From positions 5,818,902 to 5,882,901 of the forward strand of contig NC_087076.1 in the NCBI RefSeq assembly GCF_026151205.1: 64,000 bases of DNA, in the 5' to 3' direction. Source of the DNA: Bolinopsis microptera. Its lineage: Eukaryota; Ctenophora; Tentaculata; Lobata; Bolinopsidae. The notes beneath the pieces were generated by a model. The model saw nothing but the letters and a program-made list of their open reading frames with translations. It was not told the origin of the DNA and did no database searches. A program made the position numbers and the translations under genes. This document shows positions 53,884 through 64,000 of this stretch, in pieces (position 1 is the stretch's first letter; each line of letters opens with the position of its first letter).

Positions 53884-54377
53884 CTTCCTCTTTCAGTCCT
53901 TCCTTTCTTCCTTTCTTTTTTTCCCCTTTTTCTTTCCGCCTTTTTTTCTTTTCCAGCTTTGGATCTGTGACGGATGTGATGGATTTCTTGCGGTCACTTT
54001 TATCCCTACATGGGCTCCCGGCCGTGCGTCCATGTAGGAGCCGTGGGGCCTTCCGAGTGATAGAGTTACAGTGACTGTTAGTAGGGAAAGTATGAAGGCT
54101 ATATCAGTAGACACAATTACCGAACGCAGGGCATTGGCTCGACCTCCAAGACAGGGTATCCGTGAGGACCCTGGTCGTAATCAGCTCTGCACTGCTCCAG
54201 TGTATCCTGATGCCTGAAATCTTGGACACTGCCTACGTACGGGGTAGACAGCCACTGATGATTTTGTCTGTGAGTTTTTCATCACTTCCTGACATGAGTC
54301 AGACCTCAGCTGGATCCTTCCTGTCTAGCTTTTTCTGAGCTTCCCGCTCGACCTCCTTCTTCAATCATCATCATCAG
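53884..54377 (+). other. LINE 3' region
   Basis: A C/T-rich tract follows the ORF2 stop, then a hairpin (CCCTACATGGGCTCC against its partner at 54030-54045). TCATCATCATCAG at 54365-54377 is the likely terminal short repeat. Confidence 0.55.
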
Positions 54378-54831
54378 TTAGAGCTGCCGTGCTCTCGAAC
54401 TTTCCCTTCACACTCCACCACGGCACCTCCTTCGAGGCCTCTTGCCAGGTAACACCAGCTCTCAGACATAGGCAAGCTTACCGCGCACGGCGTTTTTTCT
54501 TTTTTGTTTCGTCCTTTCCGTGTGTGCCGTTTTGTGCCACCCTCTCTGCTGTTCCTGCGCAATTGCGCTCATTCGCTCTTCAATGGGCTGTTCATTTGAC
54601 AGAGTTACTGGCTGGCACTCCAAACATCTTCTCACTCACAATCACCATCAATCAAATTCAAAATTATGCAATCAATCACTATACATCCACGATCATATGA
54701 TCAAAACACAAAACTTTGTTATATACTGTTTCTGTTTGAGATTTGAATAACGTTACTGTAATGTTTCAAATTATATTTTAAATGTTCAAAAAATGTTATA
54801 CATACAGATATACAGATATATATATTCAGGG
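54378..54831. other. No feature recognised
   Basis: It may be residual LINE sequence. Short frames only, and an AT-rich end. Confidence 0.3.
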
Positions 54832-54970
54832 ATAGACGCTTTGCCAGTCAATTGTAGCCTGTATTTAAGTGTCCATAGATTCAAAAGTATAAAAGATACA
54901 GCCATTTCCGACCACAGGTCTTGCAAATAATTGTTTACACTTTAGTTTACATTGTATAAAAAATTTATTT
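54832..54970 (+). repeat. Dispersed repeat family B, copy 2
   Basis: Partner of 34341-34475 with the same block order. Two TGACGTCA palindromes follow at about 54970 and 54990. Confidence 0.6.
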
Positions 54971-55850
54971 GACGTCATAAACACCCCTTGATGACGTCAT
55001 CAAGTTAACCGTTTTTAAAACTTGATTTTTGACAAAGTAATAACTTTTAAAATTAATTTTAACCCATTAAGGAGTAATTTTATTCAAAATCTGAGGAAAT
55101 TTTTATTTTAGATAATTGTTCAAGCATTCTGAAAATCTACCGGAAAGTTTTTCTAGCTTGCTCCTTCATAAAGATATTTGTCATTGAAGTTTGTGCTTTT
55201 TTGAAGAATTATTTTATAAAAACGTCAATTTTGCGATTTAGTATTCTTTGGTGTTGGGCCATGCCTTGGGTTGTGGAGCTCAGTTCTGCTTCCTATAGGT
55301 ATAAATTGTGCATTAGGCTAGTTTTAAAGTTGAAAATCGAAAAGTTGCACACGTGGGGACACGCCCAAATTGATAGAAAATTGCTAAAATCACTGAAAAT
55401 TGCTGTTTTCGTCATTTTCTGTCAACTTTAGAGTGCCGTTGTGATTACAGTTCTTCTTGAAATACTTTGAAACTTTGCATGCTTATCAAACTATATATAA
55501 AACAATTACATACAAAAATTTACGGCGATTCAATATTGGATGCGCATGCAACGTCCGCTCAAAGTTTGCACGTGCGAAAGGTGAGAATTTTGCTCATTCG
55601 TGATTTCCAACAAATTCTGCTTTGCCACGACAGTTTAATGTCATTATATATGAATTTAATGTCAACTTGAATGAGTATTAAGTGGTATATTCAGTCAGTG
55701 ATGGACCGATATGCTTACCTAAACACAAGGAAATGTTTTTAAAGGAAAAATTTCGAAATCGTTGAAACTTCCTCCTTATTATAATGAAGATATCAGTTTA
55801 TATTTCGACTTTATAAAGTACCCTGACATTATAATCAAAAAGAGATGATA
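54971..55850. other. No gene recognised
   Basis: Frames at 55201-55431 and 55467-55670 have no recognisable domain. No strong repeats. Confidence 0.3.
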
Positions 55851-56358
55851 TTTTACCAAAACCCATAATCATGGGTAGAGTGGACCGCTGCCAGTGTCTC
55901 TCTTTCCCAAACAAAAGGAAATGATATTAATTTGATTGACCGTTCTCAAATGCAAAATGATACCGAAAATGAAATCGGTCGCTCGCTTTTCCCATTCATT
56001 TACAATTGTAATAGATTAAGAAGAACTACCCAAAGGCAGCTGTACTCGGCAATAAAGATTCAATAAACTTCAGCTAATGCAATAAGTGATAACTACCACC
56101 CTTACCCCGAAATACTAAGTATCGACCCGAACGCAACCCAAAGAGATTTTTACAGCATCTGATTGACATGTAATCAATCGAAAATTATTACAATTCGTAA
56201 GCCGTGAATGAATGGGAAAAGCGAGCGACCGATTTCATTTTCGGTATCATTTTGCATTTGAGAACGGTCAATCAAATTAATATCATTTCCTTTTGTTTGG
56301 GAAAGAGAGACACTGGCAGCGGTGCACTCTACCCATGATTATGGGTTTTGGTAAAATT
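55851..56358. mobile_element. Foldback (long TIR) element
   Basis: Left arm 55851-56001 and right arm 56205-56358 are inverted copies of about 145-150 bp, starting ATTTTACCAAAACCCATAAT and including GACCGCTGCCAGTGTCTC (C/G variant) and GAAATCGGTCGCTCGCTTTT. The interior of about 200 bp has AAGAAGAACTACCCAAAGGC. Fragments of the family lie at 34500-34812 and 36404-36600. No coding capacity and no clear target duplication. Confidence 0.75.
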
Positions 56359-57245
56359 TCTTATTTCTAATTTCTGATTTCTAATTTCTAATTTCTAATT
56401 TCTAATTTCTAATTACTTATTTCTAATTTCTAATTTCTTATTTCTAATTTCTGATTTCTAATTTCTAATTTCTAATTTCTAATTTCTAATTTCTAATTTC
56501 TAATTTCTAATTTCTAATTTCTAATTTCTAATTTCTAATTTCTAATTTCTAATTTCTAATTTCTAATTTCCAACTTCCAATTTATAATTTATAATTTATA
56601 ATTTATAATTTATAATTTATAATTTATAATTTATAATTTATAATTTATAATTTATAATTTATAATTTATAAATTATAAATTATAAATTATAAATTATAAA
56701 TTATAAATTATAAATTATAAATTATAAATTATAAATTATAAATTATAAATTATAAATTATAAATTATAAATTATAAATTATAAATTATAAATTATAAATT
56801 ATAAATTATAAATTATAAATTATAAATTATAAATTATAAATTATAAATTATAAATTATAAATTATAAATTATAAATTATAAATTATAAATTATAAATTAT
56901 AAATTATAAATTATAAATTATAAATTATAAATTATAAATTATAAATTATAAATTATAAATTATAAATTATAAATTATAAATTATAAATTATAAATTATAA
57001 ATTATAAATTATAAATTATAAATTATAAATTATAAATTATAAATTATAAATTATAAATTATAAATTATAAATTATAAATTATAAATTATAAATTATAAAT
57101 TATAAATTATAAATTATAAATTATAAATTATAAATTATAAATTATAAATTATAAATTATAAATTATAAATTATAAATTATAAATTATAAATTATAAATTA
57201 TAAATTATAATTTATAATTTATAATTTATAATTTATAAATTATAA
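56356..57245. repeat. 7-bp AT arrays with an inverted block, copy B
   Basis: ATTTCTA heptamers to about 56570, then ATTTATA to about 56670, a long run of the complementary AAATTAT orientation to about 57208, then ATTTATA again. Copy A has only one orientation. Confidence 0.95.
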
Positions 57246-58433
57246 ATTTAAATTTATAGTTTAGGACAACATCTTTCCTTGTGTTTGGAATAAGTCAATT
57301 CTTACATTGCATTAATACAACACAGTATGAGGCAGGGCAGATTTCTCACGGTGTCGGGGGCTAATCTCCTTATCAGTGTGTCACGTGACAGTTATTCCTC
57401 GAAATCAGTAATACGGGGTGTCACGTGATAGTAATTCGTCGAAATGGTAGGTCCGCGTGACCTCTGCGTACGAGTCACCAGAACGAATCATCTTCAAGCA
57501 TACACGGCGTGTGCCAACGTATTCAGTGCTCTGAGACCCTGAGGCGTTGTGCGACCCGCTGTTGTCTCTTTATTTTGAAAGTTGATTGTTTGCTGCCGTG
57601 TTTGGTGTAGTTTAGTAAATTCACAATGTTGCTAGGCTTTATATTAATTTTACATGTTAATATTTTAATTCCGGTTTTTGCCAGTTCTTAATTTTAACTT
57701 TATCTCATGCATCTATTTTATTTCGAACCATTACCTTCTTATCTATAGTTCTTCGGCCTTTTTTATATTTATCAGATTTTACGAGCCCTTTTTTTAAGAG
57801 ATAAGGTTTTTGGAAGATAAGGCACTTCCGAAATTGTCACCGAGGATTAGTCGAGATTTGGTGCTCTTCTTGATTTATTAGTTTTCTATCGTTACGAGAG
57901 CGTTTTATTACAATTCACTAATAAGTCTAAGACTCCATCTTTCTTGTTTATAAACAGACTGAGCCATCACATCGGGAAGCTCACCGGAGTTCACTGTCAG
58001 TGCTTCGTACAGCTACTATAACCGTCGCGAGTTACAGACTTCTCATCTCCTCGTTTATCGGGAGTTTAAATATTAAAATCGTATCTTCTTTTAGACAGGT
58101 ACACCTACACCCGTAGCTTATTTCAGACAGTCACCTTTATTTGTTAACTCCTCGTTTATCGGGAGCCGCGTACGTAGATTTTTAGAAGTAGTTTGTTTGC
58201 AACAACTAGGTACAGCTCAGTCGCCCTAGGCTTTGACCAGGGAGCGCCCCGTAAAGACCAGTCAAGCCGGTTGCCGTGTTATAGCCGTTTTCCAATTTTA
58301 CACCAGTTGGGTGGTACAATAACATTTGATAGTTGCACGGAAATGTATTTTAATGCAATTGCATTTGATTGGCATTGTTTTATACACATCATGAAACAGA
58401 TCGTTTGCCCGCTAATTCAATAGCTTTCAATAA

Positions 58434-58462
58434 GGGGTCGTTCACATATTACGTAATCAGCC

Positions 58463-58518
<56 letters not shown>

Positions 58519-58632
58519 TCTAGATGATTGCTCTACTGCAATTTCGGCACAATAGCTATGTGTAAAACTTATAACGGAGGGGGGGGGGGGTAAAAATGTT
58601 CCAAAAAATGATTTCGTAATATGTGAACGATC
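58434..58632. mobile_element. Small MITE, copy B, with expanded G run
   Basis: Same inverted ends as 39662-39815. The first internal G run is 52 bases (58465-58516). The complementary poly-proline frame on the minus strand is an artefact of this run. Confidence 0.6.
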
Positions 58633-59048
58633 CATAGTTTGAAATAATAATACATTTTGATATTTTAATTGCAAGTGCGCCATATCCCAAGTCATAAAGT
58701 CAATGTAATAATATTATGGAATTGAATTCTAGTAATTGCTAGCTTGTTTTAAATTTTAAGTTAATCGTCATACTCACAGGATGTCTAATAGAAATGTCAG
58801 AAGATTCAAGCAACAAATACCGGACGAGGATGACAATTAATTTTAATTGAATTGTGTACTACGGCATTGTTTCCTAGTTATTATATTTTATTAATTGTAA
58901 ATCCAATTGTTCTTAAGATTTTTAAAACTGATTTAAAATTGTTTATGCAATTAGTTTATAATCGCATTGTTTTGAGAGCAACTTATAACAACAAAGTCGG
59001 TGCGAATATAAACTAATTACACTGGTTATAACATCAGAGGCGTGGAGT

Positions 59049-59234
59049 TATACGCGAATCTAACTGCATGTATAATACGATTACACCAGTTATTGCACTC
59101 GGCTGCGCCTCGTGAAATAACTGCAATAATCGAACTCGGCTTCGCCTCGTGCGATTATTGTATCAATTTCCACTCGGCTGCGCCTCGTGCAATTAATAGT
59201 GTAATCGCATTATACGCAGTTAGATTAGCGTATA
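59049..59234. repeat. Nested hairpin structure, copy B
   Basis: Identical in layout to 40233-40418: same outer arms and three CTCGGC-x-x-CGCCTCGTG loops. Confidence 0.75.
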
Positions 59235-60383
59235 TAATTACATTTCTCATTACCAACATCTTATCATAGTTCAAGTACAATCTTTCTCGTTGTAAACTTT
59301 TGGTTCTTTTCCGACTTCCACATAATTCCAACAGGAAAGGTGATAGATTAGATGTATAATTGTGTAGAGTGTATTATTATATATAACATATAGTAACCCA
59401 AACGTTTAACCATTTAACTATTTAACTCAAGATAGAACGTTTGGGTAATATGTAAACTTCATTAAATCGAAAACGGACAATTAGGCTGTTGGTGACCTCG
59501 GTTGATATACATTTTGCAAACATGTTCGTGTGAACAATGGGCGCCCCTTATTAGGCTTGGAAGGTCAATTAGAGTGGCTCACTCACTGACTGGATTGTTG
59601 TTAGTTTGTTAGTTTGTTAATTAGCCATTCTTAAAGTTGGGTCAAATCCATTTTCGGAAAAACTTCCACCATTAACCATACATCCTTAATTTCTCAATAT
59701 AAGCATTACAACGGTATTTTCCTGGAAAAAAATCGAAAAAAACCCTCCACAGTCCACTCTAAGTAGCGCACGACTGTCATACAGTGAGTGGCATAGGATT
59801 ATTTACTTGTGAACCAAGTACGTCAAGTAGAACGTGCAAGCATTTAAAATAGGATAGATAAAGGTTTAAATAAGCATTGAAATTTATGAAACTTGAAGAA
59901 TGAGCAAAAATGAAAATCTGTCAATCACCAGTCATAAAATAAGTTTTTTCATCAACTACCACTCATAGTTCTGCAATGCAAAGCTAATTTAAGGAAATAA
60001 ATTGACTTCCAATAACTTTTTGATCAGGCTATGTTTTTAGAAACTCTTTCATGTCAAATGGGTCGCCTTATTTTCGATCATTGCCTATTTTTGAATGTCA
60101 ATTTTGTCAACAGATTCTTTAGTTATCGTTCTCATCCTATTCAGAATAATACAGTCCCTTTCAATGTTTGCATCTTTCTGGCCCGTGTTATGCTCTGGTT
60201 TCGTGATTGGTTGTTGATCCAATTTAATGTCTTCCTGCATTCTGCATTGTCTTCTGATTGTTTTTTTTTCAGCATCTGGAACCAATATTCTTAACAAGAA
60301 CATGTATACTCGAGTTAGCTAATTCATAATTGTTTTGACTATGCGGGTAATGTAGTTGTTGTAAAGGAGAAGATTTATCACAG

Positions 60384-61310
60384 AGTTTATTAGTTTATTG
60401 GGAGAATCACAATAGACGATATTGGATACTGGGCTGTTGCGTCCATAACTTCAAAATAGTGCAGCATACACACCAAGATGAACGGGATCCAACATAGAAA
60501 ATCTGTCACGATTATTATGGCAATGTATCTCTCTGTCTCTTTTTTATCTCTGGCCAGTCTGTTTTGTTCCATGTTTCTGTTCCTGCGTTTTCTAGTGCAC
60601 TTAGATAGAAACAGGACTTTGATGTAACAGACGAAAATAATTGAAAAGCATAGAAAGTTAAGCAAAAGATTTGTCCAAACATATGTTTTTTGGGAGTCAT
60701 CTCTCGAAACAAAGTATTTGAAAAGACCGACACCATCGTTACCATAGAAGTGAATCTTTCTTCGTCCTATCCCGTCATATTGTTTGGAAAACATATCGCC
60801 AATCAAATCATTAATCTTGGCCCAAGTGGAGACTGCTGAGATAGATATCCTTCCAAAATATGATTAATGTTAATGTGTTTTTCTTTGTTAACAAATGCAG
60901 AAAATGCTTTGATTTTTGGATTATAAGTCATACCGTTAGCAAAGAAGTCCTCACTAATCGCCATTAAAGGAACATATGCCCAAAAAAATGATGCCACTCC
61001 CATTATCAAAATGAGGATTGCCATTTTGGCGCGGCCGCATTTTTAGATGTAATCTTTTGAACTTTGATCACACCAAGAGCAGGTCATAGAAAAGAGTGAT
61101 ATTTGACTTCCAAATGTACTGAAGACTCCTAAATACTGAGGCAGGTCATAGAAAAGAGTGATATTTGACTTTCAAATGTACTGAAGACTCCTAAGAATGC
61201 ACACGCATCGCTTGACAACCACTTAGCTCTTTTTTTGCAGAATGAAGTCACATATACATGGGAGTTTACGATTGCAATTGTGATAAGGTAAGATCCTGTA
61301 ATCAGATCAC
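60384..61310 (-). pseudogene. LDLa-7TM receptor pseudogene, copy B (7TM part only)
   Basis: Same TM4-TM7 text as copy A. It shares the TM7-breaking 8-bp duplication (60384-60399), the frameshift before the TM5 block and the stop at 61043-61045, so these lesions predate the duplication or both copies derive from one dead gene. It additionally has a 62-bp tandem duplication (about 61079-61202) that shifts frame between TM2 and TM3, and its upstream part is separated by Ty3 element 2. The LDLa half would lie beyond the window. Confidence 0.8.
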
Positions 61311-61439
61311 TGTTATATATTCTAGTAATTTATTGTATGATTAACCGATATACTATTCAGGATGACTACCTGGGTTTTGGTTTTGGTTTAGCTTTTAGCT
61401 TTTAGTCTTGCGTTTACCTTGTCACAACGATTCATAACA
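61311..61439 (+). repeat. 5' LTR of Ty3 element 2
   Basis: Starts TGTTATATATTC and ends GATTCATAACA. I defined it from the homology break at 61310/61311 and the primer site at 61441; the 3' copy is not visible to confirm it. Confidence 0.78.
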
Positions 61440-64000
61440 ATGGCGACGAGTCTGGTTTCGAACTTACGCTTATCCAAGGAACCTGATTGTGTCAGAGAGT
61501 GGTTGGAAATCTTTGAAAACGCTGCTTCTGTATTCATTTTTGCACATGCAGATAAGCTACCAGATGACGCAACCGAAAAAACTGCTAAAGTAGCAGATCT
61601 AATGAGAACACTGTTAACAGTCAATCTGGGGCCTGACGCGTTGAAGAAGTTGCGTGCATTTACATTTCCAGCTGAAATTAAAGACACTGACTACGCTACC
61701 CTGAGAAAAACTCTTGTTGATCGGTTATCACCCAAAACAAACATTGTAGCTCAACAGCAGAAGTTTATGACTTTAAATCAGATTGCTGGTGAATCCTTAT
61801 GTACTTTTATGTCACGATTGAAGGAAGCTGCTAATGTTTGTCAGTTCGGTGATTTGTTTGATTTAATGGTGCGTACACGTTTTGTGGCTGGACTATCCTC
61901 TGATAGGATACGTGCTGAACTCATATCAGAATCTGCTACCAACGACACGTCTGCCAGCCTGTTTGATAAAGCTCAGACGAAGGAGAATGCTCTGCAAAGT
62001 TCAATGTCAGTCACAACACACTATGTTCAAAAACCCGGGAAGTTTCAAAAACCTCAAAACTCTAAGTTCCATCAGAAGGCCGACCTTAGCATTGTTTGTT
62101 CACGTTGTACTGTTCGTGGTCATGTTGCGAAAAACTGCAAAGTTCGTTGCAGAAACTGTCGCAAACCCGGACATATCGCGAAGAACTGTCGTTCCGCTAA
62201 GAAGCAATCCCATTGTGTTGAAGGGATTGGTGATCATGATGATGGCAACGCTTGCGCTGCTGATTATGGGTACACACACCAAGAGTTGGAGAACACGTTG
62301 TACTGCGTGGAGACGGCTGATCCTGTCCAGATTCCAGTACAGACTCCTGTTCCCGATGGTACTCTACCTGCATCAGTTGTTAGTAATTTATCCAGTTGTA
62401 TTGATTGTAATCAGAAACCATTTCTTAAAGTTAAGATTAATGATAAGATTTTGAAAATGGAGTTAGATACTGGTTCATCTTTAAGCTGTATAAGTAAGTC
62501 TGATTTTGCTAGACTAGGACTAACTGATTGCCAGATTGTTCCATGTTCCCAGAAATTGCGAGTAGCTAATTTTAATTGTGAAAGCATTGACTGCAAGGCC
62601 CTTGTAAACGTTGAATTTAGAGGCAAGAAATGGATTTCACCACTGTATGTTGTCGATTGTCGGTTTCCCACACTCCTAGGTCGAGAGTGGATCATCCAGA
62701 TGTTTGGTAAAGACTGGTTGGATCATATGATAGGACTTGTTGATGTTGAGCAATCTTACGCTGTCTCCAAGCTTCAGAGAGATGAATTTGTTAGTGAGAT
62801 ACTCCGCAGTCCTGTGTTCGATCCTGGTGTTGGAACTGTTAAGGGATTCGAAGCTTGTCTACAATTTAAGCCTGATGCAAGAGCAAAGTTTTGCAAGGCA
62901 AGGCAGGTCCCATTTGCCATCGTAGACAAGGTTGGGAAAGCCATAGACGAGTTAGTGAAAAATGGACAGCTGATTCCAACAGAGCACTCAGACTGGGCTT
63001 CACCCATAGTTCCTGTCATGAAAGCGGATGGTACGATTCGCATATGTGGTGACTACAAGACTACCGTAAATCCTAATCTTGACACAGCTATTTACCCACT
63101 TCCTACGATAGAAGATTGCTTGAGTAAGATTGTCGGAGGTAAACTGTTTACTAAGCTGGATATCAGAGCCGCTTATAATAGTTTGAAGTTAAGAGAATGT
63201 GACCAAAAGATTGTGACTTTGAACACACACAAAGGATTGTTCAGTCCTACTTCTCTACCATTCGGTATTTCATCTGCCGGACCGATATTTGAACGCAAGA
63301 TTGATGATACCTTGAGAAAGACAGAGAACACAGCATGGCGTGTTGACGACATTCTAATAACTGGACCTGATGATGAGAGTCACATGAAGAACGTGAGAAC
63401 GGTGATTACAGCACTAGAGAAAGAAGGCTACAAATGCCGGCTAGACAAGTGTGTTTTCATGGAGCCTAAGGTAACATTTCTTGGCCATGAAGTATCTGCT
63501 GACGGGATAAGACCGCTGAGTTCGAAAGTTGAAACCATAGTGAGAGCACCGTATCCTACTACTAGAGCGGAGATGATATCATTTCTTGGTGGTGCACAGT
63601 ACTATTCACGTTTTATTCCCAACATGTCAACAGTTGTTGAACCACTTAACCGTTTAAGACCCGCTGACAGTATTTTCCACTTTGGAGATAGAGAAAAGAG
63701 AGCTTTTGATGAGTTAAAAGCACTGTTATCGTCTGACTTGGTTCTAACAGTCTACAACCCTGAGCTGGAGTTAAAGCTTGACACGGACGCTTCATCCGTT
63801 GGTTTAGGAGCTGTTATGTCACATATTGATGAAAATGGGACAGAGCGACCGATCGAGTATATATCTCGAACTCTGACGAAATCTGAGAGAAACTATTCCA
63901 TGATAGAAAAAGAAGCATTGGCAATAGTTTGGGCGACTAAGAGACTGCACCGTTATCTTTTTGGACGACCGTTTACCCTAGTTACAGACCACAAGCCGCT
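61440..64000 (+). CDS. gag-pol: Gag-pol of Ty3 element 2, open to the window edge
   Basis: From the ATG at 61440, which overlaps the primer site, 853 codons are open with no stop to the last base, so the protein is truncated only by the window. Gag: helical region (residues 1-210), then two CCHC knuckles, C-S-R-C-x4-H-x4-C and C-R-N-C-x4-H-x4-C, at about 220-250. Protease LDTGSSLS at about 341. Reverse transcriptase with KLDIRAAYN at about 570 and R-V-D-D at about 634, where relatives usually have an aromatic residue before x-D-D. RNase H with LDTDASSVGLGAVMS at about 780 and VTDHKP at the edge. Integrase would follow. It is clearly diverged from element 1 but of the same group. Confidence 0.92.
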   Translation, partial: MATSLVSNLRLSKEPDCVREWLEIFENAASVFIFAHADKLPDDATEKTAKVADLMRTLLTVNLGPDALKKLRAFTFPAEIKDTDYATLRKTLVDRLSPKTNIVAQQQKFMTLNQIAGESLCTFMSRLKEAANVCQFGDLFDLMVRTRFVAGLSSDRIRAELISESATNDTSASLFDKAQTKENALQSSMSVTTHYVQKPGKFQKPQNSKFHQKADLSIVCSRCTVRGHVAKNCKVRCRNCRKPGHIAKNCRSAKKQSHCVEGIGDHDDGNACAADYGYTHQELENTLYCVETADPVQIPVQTPVPDGTLPASVVSNLSSCIDCNQKPFLKVKINDKILKMELDTGSSLSCISKSDFARLGLTDCQIVPCSQKLRVANFNCESIDCKALVNVEFRGKKWISPLYVVDCRFPTLLGREWIIQMFGKDWLDHMIGLVDVEQSYAVSKLQRDEFVSEILRSPVFDPGVGTVKGFEACLQFKPDARAKFCKARQVPFAIVDKVGKAIDELVKNGQLIPTEHSDWASPIVPVMKADGTIRICGDYKTTVNPNLDTAIYPLPTIEDCLSKIVGGKLFTKLDIRAAYNSLKLRECDQKIVTLNTHKGLFSPTSLPFGISSAGPIFERKIDDTLRKTENTAWRVDDILITGPDDESHMKNVRTVITALEKEGYKCRLDKCVFMEPKVTFLGHEVSADGIRPLSSKVETIVRAPYPTTRAEMISFLGGAQYYSRFIPNMSTVVEPLNRLRPADSIFHFGDREKRAFDELKALLSSDLVLTVYNPELELKLDTDASSVGLGAVMSHIDENGTERPIEYISRTLTKSERNYSMIEKEALAIVWATKRLHRYLFGRPFTLVTDHKP

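Larger units (their letters stand above)
47500..54377 (+). mobile_element. LINE with decayed ORF1, near-intact ORF2 and (TCA)n tail
   Basis: A non-LTR retrotransposon in plus orientation. ORF1 is broken but still shows an SGNH-like domain, a hexamer element is inserted between ORF1 and ORF2, ORF2 keeps over 1000 open codons, and the 3' region ends in TCATCATCATCAG. The 5' border is approximate. The sharp contrast between dead ORF1 and open ORF2 suggests recent loss, or a mosaic. Confidence 0.75.
56356..61310. repeat. Large duplication, copy B
   Basis: Near-identical partner of 37203-42420. Differences include a G run of 52 instead of 8, an 11-bp insertion near 59675, a 62-bp tandem duplication at 61079-61202, and single-base changes. 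It stops where Ty3 element 2 begins. Confidence 0.93.
61311..64000 (+). mobile_element. Ty3/gypsy element 2, 5' part (runs off window)
   Basis: It begins exactly at the break of homology between copies A and B. A 129-bp 5' LTR (61311-61439, TG to CA, ending CATAACA like element 1) is followed by the primer site TGGCGACGAG and an open gag-pol frame. The 3' LTR lies outside the window. Confidence 0.88.

Noticed and set aside
58417-58695. Proline-rich protein on the minus strand
   Set aside because: The proline run is the complement of the expanded poly-G in a MITE.

Overview
This is a eukaryotic, AT-rich, intron-containing and strongly repeat-dominated window, from an invertebrate animal. The clues are chains of immunoglobulin-like (Ig) domains on phase-1 exons, an LDL-receptor class A (LDLa) plus 7TM receptor relic, Ty3/gypsy elements whose primer site reads TGGCGACGAG, several LINE families, a Penelope-like remnant, piggyBac- and hAT-type MITEs, and interstitial CCCTAA repeats. 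A cnidarian or another aquatic non-arthropod invertebrate would fit, but the sequence alone does not settle the taxon.

Positions 1-11300 hold the main host gene. I could assemble 13 in-frame exons (1793 codons in total) on the plus strand, encoding about 18 Ig-like domains. Both gene ends lie outside what I can recognise. Most of the array is built from an alternating two-domain module, here called A-B. Every module boundary is a phase-1 intron. Its introns carry a TIR element filled with telomere-like repeats, a 2.4-kb hAT-like element with six 255-bp units, and tandem repeats growing out of three different splice donors.

Positions 11300-24400 are decayed and repetitive: a homopolymer-smeared stretch that may be an assembly problem, pieces of at least three LINEs (two carry recognisable RNase H or reverse transcriptase signatures), hairpin clusters, and a TCAGGG-hexamer element.

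Positions 24391-30223 are a complete, young Ty3/gypsy element with identical 113-bp LTRs and 5-bp target duplications. A 606-bp hAT MITE splits its second zinc knuckle. Positions 30224-37200 hold a piggyBac foldback MITE, minisatellites and dispersed repeat fragments.

Positions 37203-42420 and 56356-61310 are two nearly identical copies of about 5 kb, each beginning in large 7-bp AT arrays. They carry the 7TM half of an LDLa-7TM receptor pseudogene on the minus strand. Copy A continues into the LDLa half. Copy B is cut by a second Ty3/gypsy element (61311 to the window end) whose gag-pol frame is open to the edge, and copy A preserves the empty insertion site. Between the copies lie a Penelope-like GIY-YIG remnant, an exon-like SRCR-resembling fragment, and a LINE (about 47500-54377) with a nearly intact second ORF. 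The host content is therefore one large Ig receptor-like gene and one decayed receptor gene. Nearly everything else is mobile or tandem-repeat DNA.
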